Notes: generated by a model not told the origin, from the sequence alone. A stretch of DNA of 64,000 nt from Croceivirga thetidis (GCF_012272815.1 NZ_JAAWWL010000001.1:1080154-1144153); one strand, 5' to 3'. Numbered from the stretch's first letter, positions 15,672-25,508 are shown. Numbers and translations are program-made.

Positions 15672-17510
15672 ATGACAACGCTTATCATCATTTTAGCTAT
15701 CACTATAGTGCTCTTTATCTGGGGAAAGTTTCCACCTGATGTCGTAGCCTTAATAGCGATGCTATCTTTATTTCTAACCGGAATTTTAACGGCCGAAGAA
15801 GCCCTAAGTGGTTTTAGTAACGCTACGGTCATTATGATTGCGGCATTGTTCATCATTGGAGAAGGTTTATCCCGAACCGGATGGACAGCCTTGGCAGGAC
15901 AAAAGTTTGTTTCTTGGGCTGAAAGGAGTGTTCCAAAATTATTGGTCATTGTTACTTTGGGGGCAAGTGTGCTATCAGGTTTTGTTAGTAATACCGGTAC
16001 TGTAGCGGCCCTGCTTCCAGTCACTGTTTCCGCTGCTTGGAGTGCTGGCACTTTGCCCTCAAAGTTATTGATGCCTGTCGCTTTTGGCTCAAATACGGGC
16101 GGACTGCTTACTTTGACCGGAACACCACCCAATATCATTGCCAGTAATACCCTCATAGAAAATGGGCTGGAAGGATTTAGCTTCTTTGAATTTGCACTTA
16201 TCGGCATCCCATTGCTGATTATAACAGTATTGTATTTCAGGTATGTCGGATACCGGCTAATGCCTTCAAACAAAACCAATGAAAAGCCTGTAGATATTGA
16301 TGCCGAAATGCTCAAATGGATTGAGAACTATAGCATTGGTGACAATCTGTACCGTTTACGCATTCGTTCCATGTCTCCACTGATAAAAACCACAATTGGG
16401 GAGTGGAATTTTGAAGATGAGCACGGGGTTACAGTGATGCGTTTAAAGCGACGTCATCCAAGTCCATTACAACAAAAAACCCCCTTGTTCGTCGAACTTC
16501 CCGAGCCGGAAACAGAGATGCGTTATCACGACATTATAACGGTCAAGGGAAATCCTGAGGCAATTGATAAACTGATGCGAAACCTTTCTTTGGGTGTTAT
16601 TCCAACCCCTGCTGATAAGGATGTGCTAAAAAATGAGCTTATCAATCAAGAAGTGGGTATGGCTGAAATGTTCATATCGCCCAAATCGATGTTCGTTGGT
16701 AGGATAATAAACCTTGGACATTACCTTAAACAGACTGGGGTTCAGTTATTGGCAGCTTCTCGGAACAATAAACCCTTGACCGGAAAAATTAAAATTGAAG
16801 CTGGAGATGCATTTGTGATTCGAGGAACCTGGGAAAATATTGAGACCCTCAAATCACTTTACGAAAATGTCGTCATTTCCGGAAGTCCTGAGGCCATGTC
16901 AAAAAATGTTACCCAATTAACCGTTAAGAGCTTTATCGCCTTGGCCATTTTATTTGCCTTGATTTTACTATTGGTATTTAAAGTTATGCCAGGGGCTATG
17001 GCCGCATTGATATGTGCAGGCGTCATGATGTTGACTAGATGCGTACCGATTTCGAAAGCATACAAGGGCATTAGTTGGACTAGTGTAGTTATGATAGCAG
17101 CCATGATACCCATGGGTTTGGCCCTTCAAAAAACAGGAGTGGCCCAAATGGCCGCCGAAGGATTGGTGAAGGGCTTAGGAAGTATTCATCCTACTGCCTT
17201 GCTTGCAGGTATTTTTCTTTTGACAACTGGCTTCAGCCAAACAATAAATAATTCTGCCACAGCAGTATTAATGGCTCCAATTGCCCTAATAGCAGCCAAT
17301 TCTCTGGGTGTATCGCCCAAACCTTATATGATTACAGTGGCAGTAAGTGCCTCAACGGCCTTTCTGACCCCTGTTGGAACGACAACCAACGCCATGGTAC
17401 TGACCGCTGGCGGGTATTCTTTTATGGATTATGTAAAGGTCGGAGGACCCTTACTCCTACTATTTTTTATTACAACGGTTCTAATCGTACCGTTGATTTG
17501 GAATTTTTAA
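15672..17510 (+). CDS. SLC13/DASS-family permease with RCK_C domains
   Basis: 612 residues. Two blocks of membrane helices (about 2-195 and 415-612) flank a cytosolic part (about 200-410) with two regulatory TrkA-C/RCK_C-like domains. The helix blocks carry the mirrored family motifs SNTGTVAALLPV / TGTPPNIIASN and INNSATAVLMAPIAL / TPVGTTTNAMV. Members carry sulfate, dicarboxylates or citrate with sodium. Sitting directly before pckA it may import a C4-dicarboxylate, but the substrate cannot be read from sequence. Ends 23 bases before the likely pckA start. Confidence 0.85.
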   Translation: MTTLIIILAITIVLFIWGKFPPDVVALIAMLSLFLTGILTAEEALSGFSNATVIMIAALFIIGEGLSRTGWTALAGQKFVSWAERSVPKLLVIVTLGASVLSGFVSNTGTVAALLPVTVSAAWSAGTLPSKLLMPVAFGSNTGGLLTLTGTPPNIIASNTLIENGLEGFSFFEFALIGIPLLIITVLYFRYVGYRLMPSNKTNEKPVDIDAEMLKWIENYSIGDNLYRLRIRSMSPLIKTTIGEWNFEDEHGVTVMRLKRRHPSPLQQKTPLFVELPEPETEMRYHDIITVKGNPEAIDKLMRNLSLGVIPTPADKDVLKNELINQEVGMAEMFISPKSMFVGRIINLGHYLKQTGVQLLAASRNNKPLTGKIKIEAGDAFVIRGTWENIETLKSLYENVVISGSPEAMSKNVTQLTVKSFIALAILFALILLLVFKVMPGAMAALICAGVMMLTRCVPISKAYKGISWTSVVMIAAMIPMGLALQKTGVAQMAAEGLVKGLGSIHPTALLAGIFLLTTGFSQTINNSATAVLMAPIALIAANSLGVSPKPYMITVAVSASTAFLTPVGTTTNAMVLTAGGYSFMDYVKVGGPLLLLFFITTVLIVPLIWNF

Positions 17511-17533
17511 ACAACTTTTTAAAATCAATAATT

Positions 17534-19162
17534 ATGAATGCTGTAATTGAAGAATCAAAAAGCTTAGAAAACTATGGGATTCGCAATGCAACAGTGCATT
17601 GGAATCTTGATGCCGAAACCCTTCAGCAAATTACTGTTGAAAATGGCATGGGTATCGAATCGGATAATGGCACTTTGGCTATAAATACTGGGAAATTTAC
17701 TGGCCGATCTCCAAAAGACCGTTTCCTTGTAAAGGATAATTACACAAGAGATCGAATTTGGTGGGGGAGAATCAATAAACCCATTTCACCCGAAAATTTT
17801 GACAAACTACAAGACGAGATAGTGGATTATTTGTCCGATAAAGAGATTTACGTCAGAGATGCCGCAGTTTGTGCAGACCCTAGGTATAAGATGAACGTTA
17901 GAACCATAACCGAATTCCCATGGTCGAACTATTTCATTAAAAATATGTTCTTGCGACTTTCTGAAGAAGAGCTACAAGAATTTGAGGAAGAGTGGTTGGT
18001 GCTTTGTGCCCCAGGCTATGAGTGCCCAAATCCAAAGGATTTTGGAATTATCGCAGGAAATTTTTCCATTTTAAACTGGACTAAAAAGGTCGCTCTTGTA
18101 GGAGGTTCTGAATACCCTGGCGAAATGAAGAAAGGTATTTTCACTGCCTTGAATTTCGTATTGCCAGTCGAAAAAAACGTATTGCCCATGCACTGTTCAG
18201 CGAATGTTGGTGAAAAAGGTGATACAGCAATTTATTTTGGGCTTTCAGGCACAGGCAAAACTACCCTATCCGCTGATCCGAATAGGAGACTGATTGGTGA
18301 TGATGAACATGGTTGGACCGAAGAAAACTCAATCTTCAATTTTGAAGGAGGTTGTTATGCGAAAGTCATTGATCTAACTGAGGAAAAAGAGCCGGATATC
18401 TATCGTGCCATTCGGCCAGGGGCCCTTTTAGAAAATGTGGTATTCAAGGAAGGAACTAAAGAAGTGGATTTCTTTGACAGTTCCATAACCCTAAATACAA
18501 GGGTGAGCTATCCTATCGATCATATTCATAACATTCAGGCCCCTTCGTATGCCAGCAACCCAAAGAATATTTTCTTCTTGACCTGTGATGCTTTTGGTGT
18601 ACTACCTCCTGTATCCAAATTGACGCCTGGTCAAGCAGCATATCACTTTATCTCAGGATATACCGCTAAGGTTGCCGGAACCGAAACCGGAATCAATGAG
18701 CCGGTACCTTCGTTCTCGGCATGTTTTGGTGGCCCTTTTATGCCTTTGCATCCAACGGTTTACGCGGAAATGTTGAGCAAAAAAATGACTGCAGCCGGAG
18801 TGAATGTTTGGTTGATAAATACCGGATGGAGTGGTGGCCCATATGGAGTTGGTTCACGTATTAAACTGAAATATACTAGGGCTATGATATCAGCTATTTT
18901 GGAAGGTGAATTGGACAAGGTGGATTATGAAATCCACCCAATATTTGGACTACATATGCCAAAATACTGTCCTGGTGTTCCTACTGAAATGTTGGACCCA
19001 ATGAATACATGGCTGCAAAAAGGCGCCTATGTAAGTAAAGCAATTCAATTAGCACACTCATTCCATATTAACTTTGATAAATTTGCTAGTGAAGCGTCAG
19101 AGGAAATCTTAAATGGAGGTCCACTGATTGATTCACATCATGAAATGAGTGACCACGTTTAA
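17534..19162 (+). CDS. pckA: phosphoenolpyruvate carboxykinase (ATP)
   Basis: 542 residues; oxaloacetate + ATP to phosphoenolpyruvate + CO2 + ADP. Motifs: NTGKFTGRSPKDRF near the N-terminus, the P-loop GLSGTGKTTLS (about 235-245), the Mg site DDEHGW, and the adenine-side INTGWSGGPYG. An upstream in-frame ATG at 17498 lies within the end of the permease gene and adds 12 residues with no family match; the start at 17534 fits the family. Part of the probable usp-SLC13-pckA-pfkA run. Confidence 0.95.
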   Translation: MNAVIEESKSLENYGIRNATVHWNLDAETLQQITVENGMGIESDNGTLAINTGKFTGRSPKDRFLVKDNYTRDRIWWGRINKPISPENFDKLQDEIVDYLSDKEIYVRDAAVCADPRYKMNVRTITEFPWSNYFIKNMFLRLSEEELQEFEEEWLVLCAPGYECPNPKDFGIIAGNFSILNWTKKVALVGGSEYPGEMKKGIFTALNFVLPVEKNVLPMHCSANVGEKGDTAIYFGLSGTGKTTLSADPNRRLIGDDEHGWTEENSIFNFEGGCYAKVIDLTEEKEPDIYRAIRPGALLENVVFKEGTKEVDFFDSSITLNTRVSYPIDHIHNIQAPSYASNPKNIFFLTCDAFGVLPPVSKLTPGQAAYHFISGYTAKVAGTETGINEPVPSFSACFGGPFMPLHPTVYAEMLSKKMTAAGVNVWLINTGWSGGPYGVGSRIKLKYTRAMISAILEGELDKVDYEIHPIFGLHMPKYCPGVPTEMLDPMNTWLQKGAYVSKAIQLAHSFHINFDKFASEASEEILNGGPLIDSHHEMSDHV

Positions 19163-19171
19163 TAAAACAAT

Positions 19172-20473
19172 ATGTTCCAAATAGAAAATTTGGGAGAGGC
19201 TAAGTTTAAATCCCCCCTGCAGTTAAGTACTGTGAGGGGGGATAATATTTTCAATTTTGTTGATGACCAAGACCGGTTGGTTTATGACCTCTCTTTAGAA
19301 GCCTACAATCATTGTTTGGCAAACAATAAAGAACCAAACTGTTTGGAAAAGGCGGGCCCCCGCCAAAACTTATATTTTGAGCCCAATACCATTACGGCAG
19401 CTATTGTTACTTGTGGCGGTCTTTGCCCTGGTATTAACAACGTGATTCGTGGTGTGGTTATGGCATTACATTATTTTTATGGTGTAAAACAAATTTTGGG
19501 TGTGCCTTATGGTTACGAAGGGCTGAATCCTGAAATGGGCCATAACTTTGTTGAATTGACACCGGATAGTGTTAAGGATATTCATCAGTTTGGCGGTACG
19601 ATTCTAGGTTCTTCACGAGGCGCGCAAGATGTTGGGGTAATGGTCGACACTTTGGCTGCCAACAATATTAATATTCTATTTACTATTGGCGGAGATGGGA
19701 CACTTAAAGGTTGCAATGCCATAGGTGAAGAAATTGAAAAAAGGGGTTTGGATATTTCCGTTGTTGGAATCCCAAAGACCATTGACAACGATATTGATAT
19801 TATTGATAGGTCTTTTGGTTTTGAAACCTCTTTTGATATCGCTGGCAATGTGCTCCGGGATGCGCATAATGAAGCATCAGGAGCTTATAATGGCATATCC
19901 ATTGTTAAAGTAATGGGTAGGGATAGTGGATTTATAGCCGCCTCTGCTGCTTTGGCAATGCCCGTAGTAAATTTTGTACTTGTTCCTGAAATGGACTTTC
20001 AATTGGAGGGCAAAACAGGGTTTTTAGAGGCCTTAAGACAACGCTTGGAAACCAAGAAACATGCTGTGATTGTGGTTGCTGAAGGTGCAGGTCAACATTT
20101 GTTTCAAAAAGATGAAATTCGAAAAGATGCTTCCGGAAACATTCAGCATGATGACATCGGCATTTTTCTTAAGGATAAAATCAAGGATCACTTCAAAGAG
20201 ATTTTTCCGATAACCGTAAAATATATCGACCCAAGTTATATTGTGCGAAGTGCCGCAGCCAATTCAAGCGACAGTGTTTTCTGTAGTGGATTGGCCTATA
20301 TGGCTGTACACGGTGCCATGGCTGGGAAGACAAAATTCGTGGTCGGACGTGTCAATAACAAGCTAGTGTATTTACCTATTTCTGCGGTAACACAAAAACG
20401 AAAGAAAATAGATTTGGAAAGCGAGTTCTGGTTTGCTGTGCTTCAAAGTACAGGTCAGCCGTTTACCTTATGA
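19172..20473 (+). CDS. pfkA: 6-phosphofructokinase, ATP-type by active-site residues
   Basis: 433 residues, longer than E. coli PfkA (320), with an N-terminal extension as in the plant/trypanosome-like clade. Motifs: CGGLCPGINNVIRG, the phosphate-donor loop TIGGDGTLKG, and the catalytic PKTIDNDI. The Gly after GGD marks ATP rather than PPi use; the Lys in PKTIDND is found in both PPi enzymes and this ATP-using clade. It starts 9 bases after pckA. Its last 6 bases overlap the convergent rubredoxin gene. Confidence 0.88.
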   Translation: MFQIENLGEAKFKSPLQLSTVRGDNIFNFVDDQDRLVYDLSLEAYNHCLANNKEPNCLEKAGPRQNLYFEPNTITAAIVTCGGLCPGINNVIRGVVMALHYFYGVKQILGVPYGYEGLNPEMGHNFVELTPDSVKDIHQFGGTILGSSRGAQDVGVMVDTLAANNINILFTIGGDGTLKGCNAIGEEIEKRGLDISVVGIPKTIDNDIDIIDRSFGFETSFDIAGNVLRDAHNEASGAYNGISIVKVMGRDSGFIAASAALAMPVVNFVLVPEMDFQLEGKTGFLEALRQRLETKKHAVIVVAEGAGQHLFQKDEIRKDASGNIQHDDIGIFLKDKIKDHFKEIFPITVKYIDPSYIVRSAAANSSDSVFCSGLAYMAVHGAMAGKTKFVVGRVNNKLVYLPISAVTQKRKKIDLESEFWFAVLQSTGQPFTL

Positions 20474-21913
20474 CAATACCATTTCTACAAGTTTAAAAGC
20501 AGACTTTGAAATGCCACATACCGCACAGCAGTAAGCTTCAGGTAACTTTTTAAAGGGGGTTTTTGGCGGGATGTCGGCTATCAAATCTCCCATTTCCTCA
20601 TCATAAACTGTTAGGCAAGAACTACATTGAAAAACCTGTTGCTTGACAAGTTCTTTTTTCACCACTTTTTTGGGCGCTTCGTCATTAATGGCATAGAGTT
20701 GATTAAAGTATGCCTTACTGAGTTCCATAAGTAATTGCCCTAATTGATATTGATCTACGTCTTGGGCATAAAGCACATATTCGTCAGAGTTCGGGTCAAA
20801 ATGCTTGAAGTGAAGAACATTATAAGTGGGTTTGCCTCCAAATTCTTTGATGGCATCAGGAAGGGGGTTTTTCTCAATGATGATTGAGGAAAAATGCGAC
20901 CGTTTCCCCACGTCATTACTGATTCCAAAGGTTAGCCCATAAGTGCTGATATCATTCTCGTTGAAATGTTTGACCAAATCTTTTTTCAGCTCCAAAGCAT
21001 CAGGGTCGTCGACAGGAAGATGCCAGTTCATTTCCAATTGGGAGTGTCGCACATTGATACCTCGTTGCCCAAGAAAGCGCTCCAGTTCTTGGCGGCTTTC
21101 TTTTGGAATACTCTTAACGATAAATGATTTCCAAGGAGTTATGCTGATTTTACCAATACTGTTATCCAAACAAAATCCGCAAAAATCTTTAAGGAAACCA
21201 AGGTCGTATTGATTGTTTCGCCAATACAACCCAAGCCAGTATTCATCAAGCCCCATGCGGTTCATCCCCTCATAATACGGGAAGGTTACAAAAGGAACTT
21301 GCAAAGGGTTGGTAATGGTTCGATTATTGGTCTGCAAGCTTTGATTTAGTATGGAAAACAACTGGTCTACATTGTCAATGGAAGCGTATACATTTTCAAT
21401 GGCCTTCGATACCTTGACGATATCCCAACTATATACCAAAACTGGGTAATAGGCTCTTTTCTTCCAATGTGGGAGCAAAATATTCAAGTACCAATAATCC
21501 TCTTGTTCTGAAGCAATGAAGTTCAAGTTGCCATTAAAGATGGGTACCAATCGCTGTTTGGGGTCGGTGATATTGATTTTGAGTTTTGGACTAAAATCAA
21601 ATTCTTCTAGAATATAGAGATAGGTCGAACCTTTAAGCCAATAGGTCATGTCAAAAATGTCTGCAGAAACATAAGACGAGACAATGTTTTGATAACTACG
21701 GTTCGATACAATTTGGGTACTGTAACTTGTGCTCTTTTCGAGTTCTGATTTTTTAGAAGTTGATAAGGGAAACAACAAATCTTGCCGAGATCCAAACGAT
21801 AATGTAGAAAGCCCTGCCTGCTCAAGCATGGCAATACCATCTTTGAGTTCCCCTGGTGATGTGACACCACCTTTAATTAAAATCCGATGTAAATCATCAT
21901 TTTTTATACTCAT
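20468..21913 (-). CDS. rubredoxin-tailed protein with SiR/NirB-like half domains (nitrate reductase partner)
   Basis: 481 residues. The C-terminal 56 residues are a rubredoxin domain: C430-x2-C433 and C463-x2-C466, with VYDEEMGD and an aromatic-poor PPKTPFKKLPE stretch. The first 420 residues show two segments like the ferredoxin-like half domain of nitrite/sulfite reductases (GGVTSPGELKDGI near the start; IGKISITPWKSFIVKSI at about 262-278), but no C-x5-C / C-x3-C siroheme cluster motif. It overlaps the nitrate reductase gene by four bases (ATGA), so the two are co-translated. An electron carrier or assembly role for the reductase is inference. Confidence 0.7.
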   Translation of the reverse strand: MSIKNDDLHRILIKGGVTSPGELKDGIAMLEQAGLSTLSFGSRQDLLFPLSTSKKSELEKSTSYSTQIVSNRSYQNIVSSYVSADIFDMTYWLKGSTYLYILEEFDFSPKLKINITDPKQRLVPIFNGNLNFIASEQEDYWYLNILLPHWKKRAYYPVLVYSWDIVKVSKAIENVYASIDNVDQLFSILNQSLQTNNRTITNPLQVPFVTFPYYEGMNRMGLDEYWLGLYWRNNQYDLGFLKDFCGFCLDNSIGKISITPWKSFIVKSIPKESRQELERFLGQRGINVRHSQLEMNWHLPVDDPDALELKKDLVKHFNENDISTYGLTFGISNDVGKRSHFSSIIIEKNPLPDAIKEFGGKPTYNVLHFKHFDPNSDEYVLYAQDVDQYQLGQLLMELSKAYFNQLYAINDEAPKKVVKKELVKQQVFQCSSCLTVYDEEMGDLIADIPPKTPFKKLPEAYCCAVCGISKSAFKLVEMVLS

Positions 21914-24900
21914 GCCAGTACCGTTTTAGCAGCATTTTTCAAAATGGCCTTTACCTCTGGTTTACAGCTGCCGCATCCTAAACCAGCTCCGGTTTGCGAA
22001 CAAAGCGCTTTAAATTCTGTATAGCCATCGGTTATGGCTTCTTGCAGATTTCCTTCACCAACCTGGGAGCACGAGCAAACCAGTTTGCCTTTTAATGGTT
22101 GGCTGTTCGACTGACCGCGCAACAATTCTTCCCGCTTATCGGAGAGTTCAATTTCCTCCTCTATCAAACGTTTAAATTCAGCGAATTCAGTTTTATCCCC
22201 CATAAGAACAGCTCCTTTCAGCATATCGTCCTTAACGATACATTTCTTGTAGAATCGCTTGCTGACATCCATCAGAATAATCTCCTCATAGTTTGGATCA
22301 TTTTTTGGAGTGTTTACCATGCCGATGCTACATAGGTCTAAATCTTCAAACTTGAGAATGTTCATTAGAACAGATCCCGAATAGATACTGCTTAGGTCAC
22401 CCAACAGGTAATTTGCTGCTACATCTGCTTGTTGTTCTGCTGCTGAGGTAATTCCGAAAAGGGCGTTTTCAAATTCTGCAATTTCGCCTAGTGCAAAGAT
22501 GTTGGGGTCACTAGTTTGTAGGTATGGGTCAACAATAACCCCACGTCTCGTGGAAAGCCCTGCTTCTTTTAGAATATCAATATTTGGCCGTGTACCAATG
22601 GCGTATACAATGGCATTACAACTAAGTGTTCTACCTGTTTTAAGACCAACATTCAACATGTTTTTACCTTCTTTCTCTTCAAAAACAGTGCTTACTTCAT
22701 TATCAAAATAGATTTGTATGCCCCTATCACGAACATCCTCTGCCAGCAATCTACTGGACACCATATCTAATTGACGTTCCATTAACCTTGGTGCACGCTG
22801 AATGATACTGATGTTGATGTTTTTTTTCTTTAGTGCCGCAGCAAGCTCTAAGCCCAACAATCCTCCTCCGACAATAACAACGTGCTGTTCTTCATTCGGT
22901 AATCCAGTGTCTTTTAGGTAGTGCTTCAACCGGTCGGCATCATTCCGTTCGCGCATGGTAAAACGACCGGGTAAATCAAGGCGCACATCACTGGGAATAA
23001 AGGCTCGACTGCCAGTGGCGACGATTAGCTTATCGTAATTGTGTTCGGTTCCTTTTTCGTCTATTACTTTTTTGAATTGGGGAAGAATAGCGTTGATTCC
23101 GTTTTCACCATGTAGGTTTACATTGAGCTTTTCAAGCTCTCCTTCTTTTAGTTTTTGAAGGGCCTCCCATGATAAATCTTCATTGACATACTCTGGTAGC
23201 AGCACCCTGTTGTAAAAAGGATATCGTTCTTTAGAGAAAACCTCGATTTCATCTAACTCGTTCTTTTCACGAAAAGACTGTATAAATCGATACGCTGCTG
23301 CTCCTGCCCCAACAACAATAATTTTATCTTTGGGTTTTTGATACTTTTCAACTTGAACAGCAGAATATTTAAAATCAGGTTCCTTGGATACAGGGTCAAT
23401 TAATTCCCCAGTTAAATTGTTGGCCCGCCCGAAATCATTGTTCAAAATTTTGCCCCAATGCATAGGCATAAAGACCACGCGTTCTCGAATATCAAAGTCA
23501 ATTTTGACCTTAACACGAACCGAACCTCTACGACTGGAAATAACTGCCACATCATCGTTTTTTAGGCCTCGTAGATAGGCGTCAACCCGGTTCATCTGTA
23601 AATAGGGTGTCGGAATATGGGTCGATAATCGTTTTACCTTTCCGGTTTTCGTTCTGGTATGCCACTGATCTCGTACACGCCCAGTATTTAAAATCAAGGG
23701 AAATTCAGCATCTGTTTTTTCTGATACATTCTCTAGCCGTTTTGGAGCATTAAAATGAGCTTTGCCGTCAGAAGTAAAATAGTTGTTATCATTAAAAAGT
23801 CGAGGAGTACCCGGATGCGATGCATTCGGCACTGGCCATTGAAAACTTCCTTCCCTTTTGAGCCGGTCGTGCGAAAGGCCTGAGATATCAATATTGGTTC
23901 CTTTGGTCATTAGGCAATATTCATCGTAAACCTCACTGACTGAATTGTATTCAAATCCAGGAAAATCCATTTCTTGTGCAAAGCGCCATAAGATTTCCGC
24001 ATCAGGTAATGCCTCGCCGGGAGCGTCGATAACCTTAGGTAAATAACTGATGCGGCGTTCAGAATTCGTCATGGTACCTTCCTTTTCCAACCATCCTGCA
24101 GCTGGCAATAACAAGTCTGCGTATTTTGTGGTTTCCGATTTATGAGAGATGTCTTGGACCACCACAAAATTGGCTTTTTCCAGGGCCTTTTCCACTTTTT
24201 TGGCGTTGGGCAAACTCACCACTGGGTTTGTACAAATAATCCAGACAGCCTTCATTTTTCCCGATTCCAATGCATCGAACATTTCAGTGGCTGTGAGACC
24301 GGGTTCTCCACTAATTTCGGTTCCACCCCAAAAGTCTTGAACTTCTTTTCGGTGTTTGGGATTACCCAAGTCACGATGTGCAGCCAACAAGCTTGCCATT
24401 CCCCCAACTTCACGTCCACCCATTGCATTCGGCTGACCGGTCAACGAAAATGGACCCGAACCTGGTTTTCCAATTTGCCCGGTAAGCAGGGAAAGGTTTA
24501 GCAATGAAACATTCTTGTCAACACCAATTACACTTTGATTCAGACCCATTGTCCACATGCTGATAAAGCCTTTGGCATCTGAAATCATTTTGGCTGCCTT
24601 TTTAATTTCGTTGACAGGGACCCCGCATTTTTCAGCCGCTTGTCGCAGCGACAATTCAAATGCTTTTGCTCGACAGGCTTCATAATTTGATGTGTGCAAT
24701 TTGATAAACGCCCGATCGACTTTCTTTTTTTCAATAAGCCATCGTGCCATTGCATTGAACAGAATTACATCTGTGCCGGGGAGAATTTGTAGATGTAAAT
24801 CGGCCAACTCACAAGTCTGAGTTTTGCGAGGGTCAACAACGATTATCTTTACTTTTGGGTTTTCCTCCTTGTGTTTTTCAATACGACGAAATAAAATGGG

Positions 24901-25443
24901 ATGGCACCAAGCCGGATTAGCTCCAGCAATTAAAAAGCAATCGGCCAATTCAATATCAGCATATGCAATGGGTACGGCATCGTTACCTACGGTTTTTTTA
25001 TAACCCACAACGGCCGAACTCATGCAGAGCCGAGAGTTGGTATCGATATTATTGGTGCCTAAAAAGCCTTTAGTCAACTTGTTTGCGAGGTAGTATTCTT
25101 CAGTAAGGCACTGGCCTGATACATAAAGGCCCACACTGTCTGCACCGTAGCGTTCAATGATGCTTTTGAAAACTGCAGCTGCCCGCTTGAAGGCAACATC
25201 CCAAGAAACCCGTTGTTTTTTGTGGCCTCGACTCCATCGCATCTCAGGAAATAAAATACGGTCAGAAGTATCTTGGGCGACGTAATTCAGTGTCTTTCCC
25301 TTGGTGCAGAGCATACCTTTATTTACAGGATATTCCGTATTTCCTTCAACGCTCAAAACACCTTTGGCGTCTTTTTCAACCGTGATTCCGCAGCCCACTC
25401 CACAATAGGAACAAATCGTGTTAAAGCGCTCTTTTCTTGCCAT
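21910..25443 (-). CDS. nasA: assimilatory nitrate reductase fused to NirB-like FAD/NAD(P)H oxidoreductase and BFD domain
   Basis: 1177 residues in three parts. (a) About 1-690: a molybdopterin nitrate reductase of the NasA/NapA group, with the 4Fe-4S ligands C11, C14, C18, C46, the Mo-ligand segment NSRLCMSSAVVGYK and the C-terminal guanine-dinucleotide domain (LILNTGRVRDQWHT). (b) About 700-1100: a NirB/NasB-like FAD-dependent pyridine nucleotide reductase (IIVVGAGAAAYRF; VVIVGGGLLGLELA; NIFALGEIAEF). (c) About 1118-1177: a BFD-like 2Fe-2S domain with C1123-x-C1125 and C1157-x2-C1160. One chain thus holds an NAD(P)H-to-nitrate path. Its promoter has paired TACGTA. Cytoplasmic; no Tat signal. 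Confidence 0.93.
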   Translation of the reverse strand: MARKERFNTICSYCGVGCGITVEKDAKGVLSVEGNTEYPVNKGMLCTKGKTLNYVAQDTSDRILFPEMRWSRGHKKQRVSWDVAFKRAAAVFKSIIERYGADSVGLYVSGQCLTEEYYLANKLTKGFLGTNNIDTNSRLCMSSAVVGYKKTVGNDAVPIAYADIELADCFLIAGANPAWCHPILFRRIEKHKEENPKVKIIVVDPRKTQTCELADLHLQILPGTDVILFNAMARWLIEKKKVDRAFIKLHTSNYEACRAKAFELSLRQAAEKCGVPVNEIKKAAKMISDAKGFISMWTMGLNQSVIGVDKNVSLLNLSLLTGQIGKPGSGPFSLTGQPNAMGGREVGGMASLLAAHRDLGNPKHRKEVQDFWGGTEISGEPGLTATEMFDALESGKMKAVWIICTNPVVSLPNAKKVEKALEKANFVVVQDISHKSETTKYADLLLPAAGWLEKEGTMTNSERRISYLPKVIDAPGEALPDAEILWRFAQEMDFPGFEYNSVSEVYDEYCLMTKGTNIDISGLSHDRLKREGSFQWPVPNASHPGTPRLFNDNNYFTSDGKAHFNAPKRLENVSEKTDAEFPLILNTGRVRDQWHTRTKTGKVKRLSTHIPTPYLQMNRVDAYLRGLKNDDVAVISSRRGSVRVKVKIDFDIRERVVFMPMHWGKILNNDFGRANNLTGELIDPVSKEPDFKYSAVQVEKYQKPKDKIIVVGAGAAAYRFIQSFREKNELDEIEVFSKERYPFYNRVLLPEYVNEDLSWEALQKLKEGELEKLNVNLHGENGINAILPQFKKVIDEKGTEHNYDKLIVATGSRAFIPSDVRLDLPGRFTMRERNDADRLKHYLKDTGLPNEEQHVVIVGGGLLGLELAAALKKKNINISIIQRAPRLMERQLDMVSSRLLAEDVRDRGIQIYFDNEVSTVFEEKEGKNMLNVGLKTGRTLSCNAIVYAIGTRPNIDILKEAGLSTRRGVIVDPYLQTSDPNIFALGEIAEFENALFGITSAAEQQADVAANYLLGDLSSIYSGSVLMNILKFEDLDLCSIGMVNTPKNDPNYEEIILMDVSKRFYKKCIVKDDMLKGAVLMGDKTEFAEFKRLIEEEIELSDKREELLRGQSNSQPLKGKLVCSCSQVGEGNLQEAITDGYTEFKALCSQTGAGLGCGSCKPEVKAILKNAAKTVLA

Positions 25444-25492
25444 AAATCAACCTGACTCTAGTGGTTTCTAAGGAATAGGAAAATTAGAAATT

Positions 25493-25508
25493 TACGTAGA
25501 AATACGTA
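25493..25508 (-). promoter_or_regulatory. paired TACGTA operator upstream of nasA
   Basis: TACGTA-GAAA-TACGTA, two hexamers one helical turn (10 bp) apart, 50-65 bases before the nasA start. A -7-like TAATTTTC lies at 25479-25486 on the minus strand. The same pair, with one degenerate hexamer, is upstream of nrtA and nirB. Confidence 0.6.

Noticed and set aside
15623-16315. 230-codon open frame on the minus strand opposite the SLC13 permease
   Set aside because: Low-complexity, Ser/Ala/Val-rich product with no family look; it mirrors a highly hydrophobic gene, whose complement stays open by composition.
24142-24501. 119-codon open frame on the plus strand opposite nasA
   Set aside because: Antisense shadow of a clear enzyme domain; no start signal or family resemblance.
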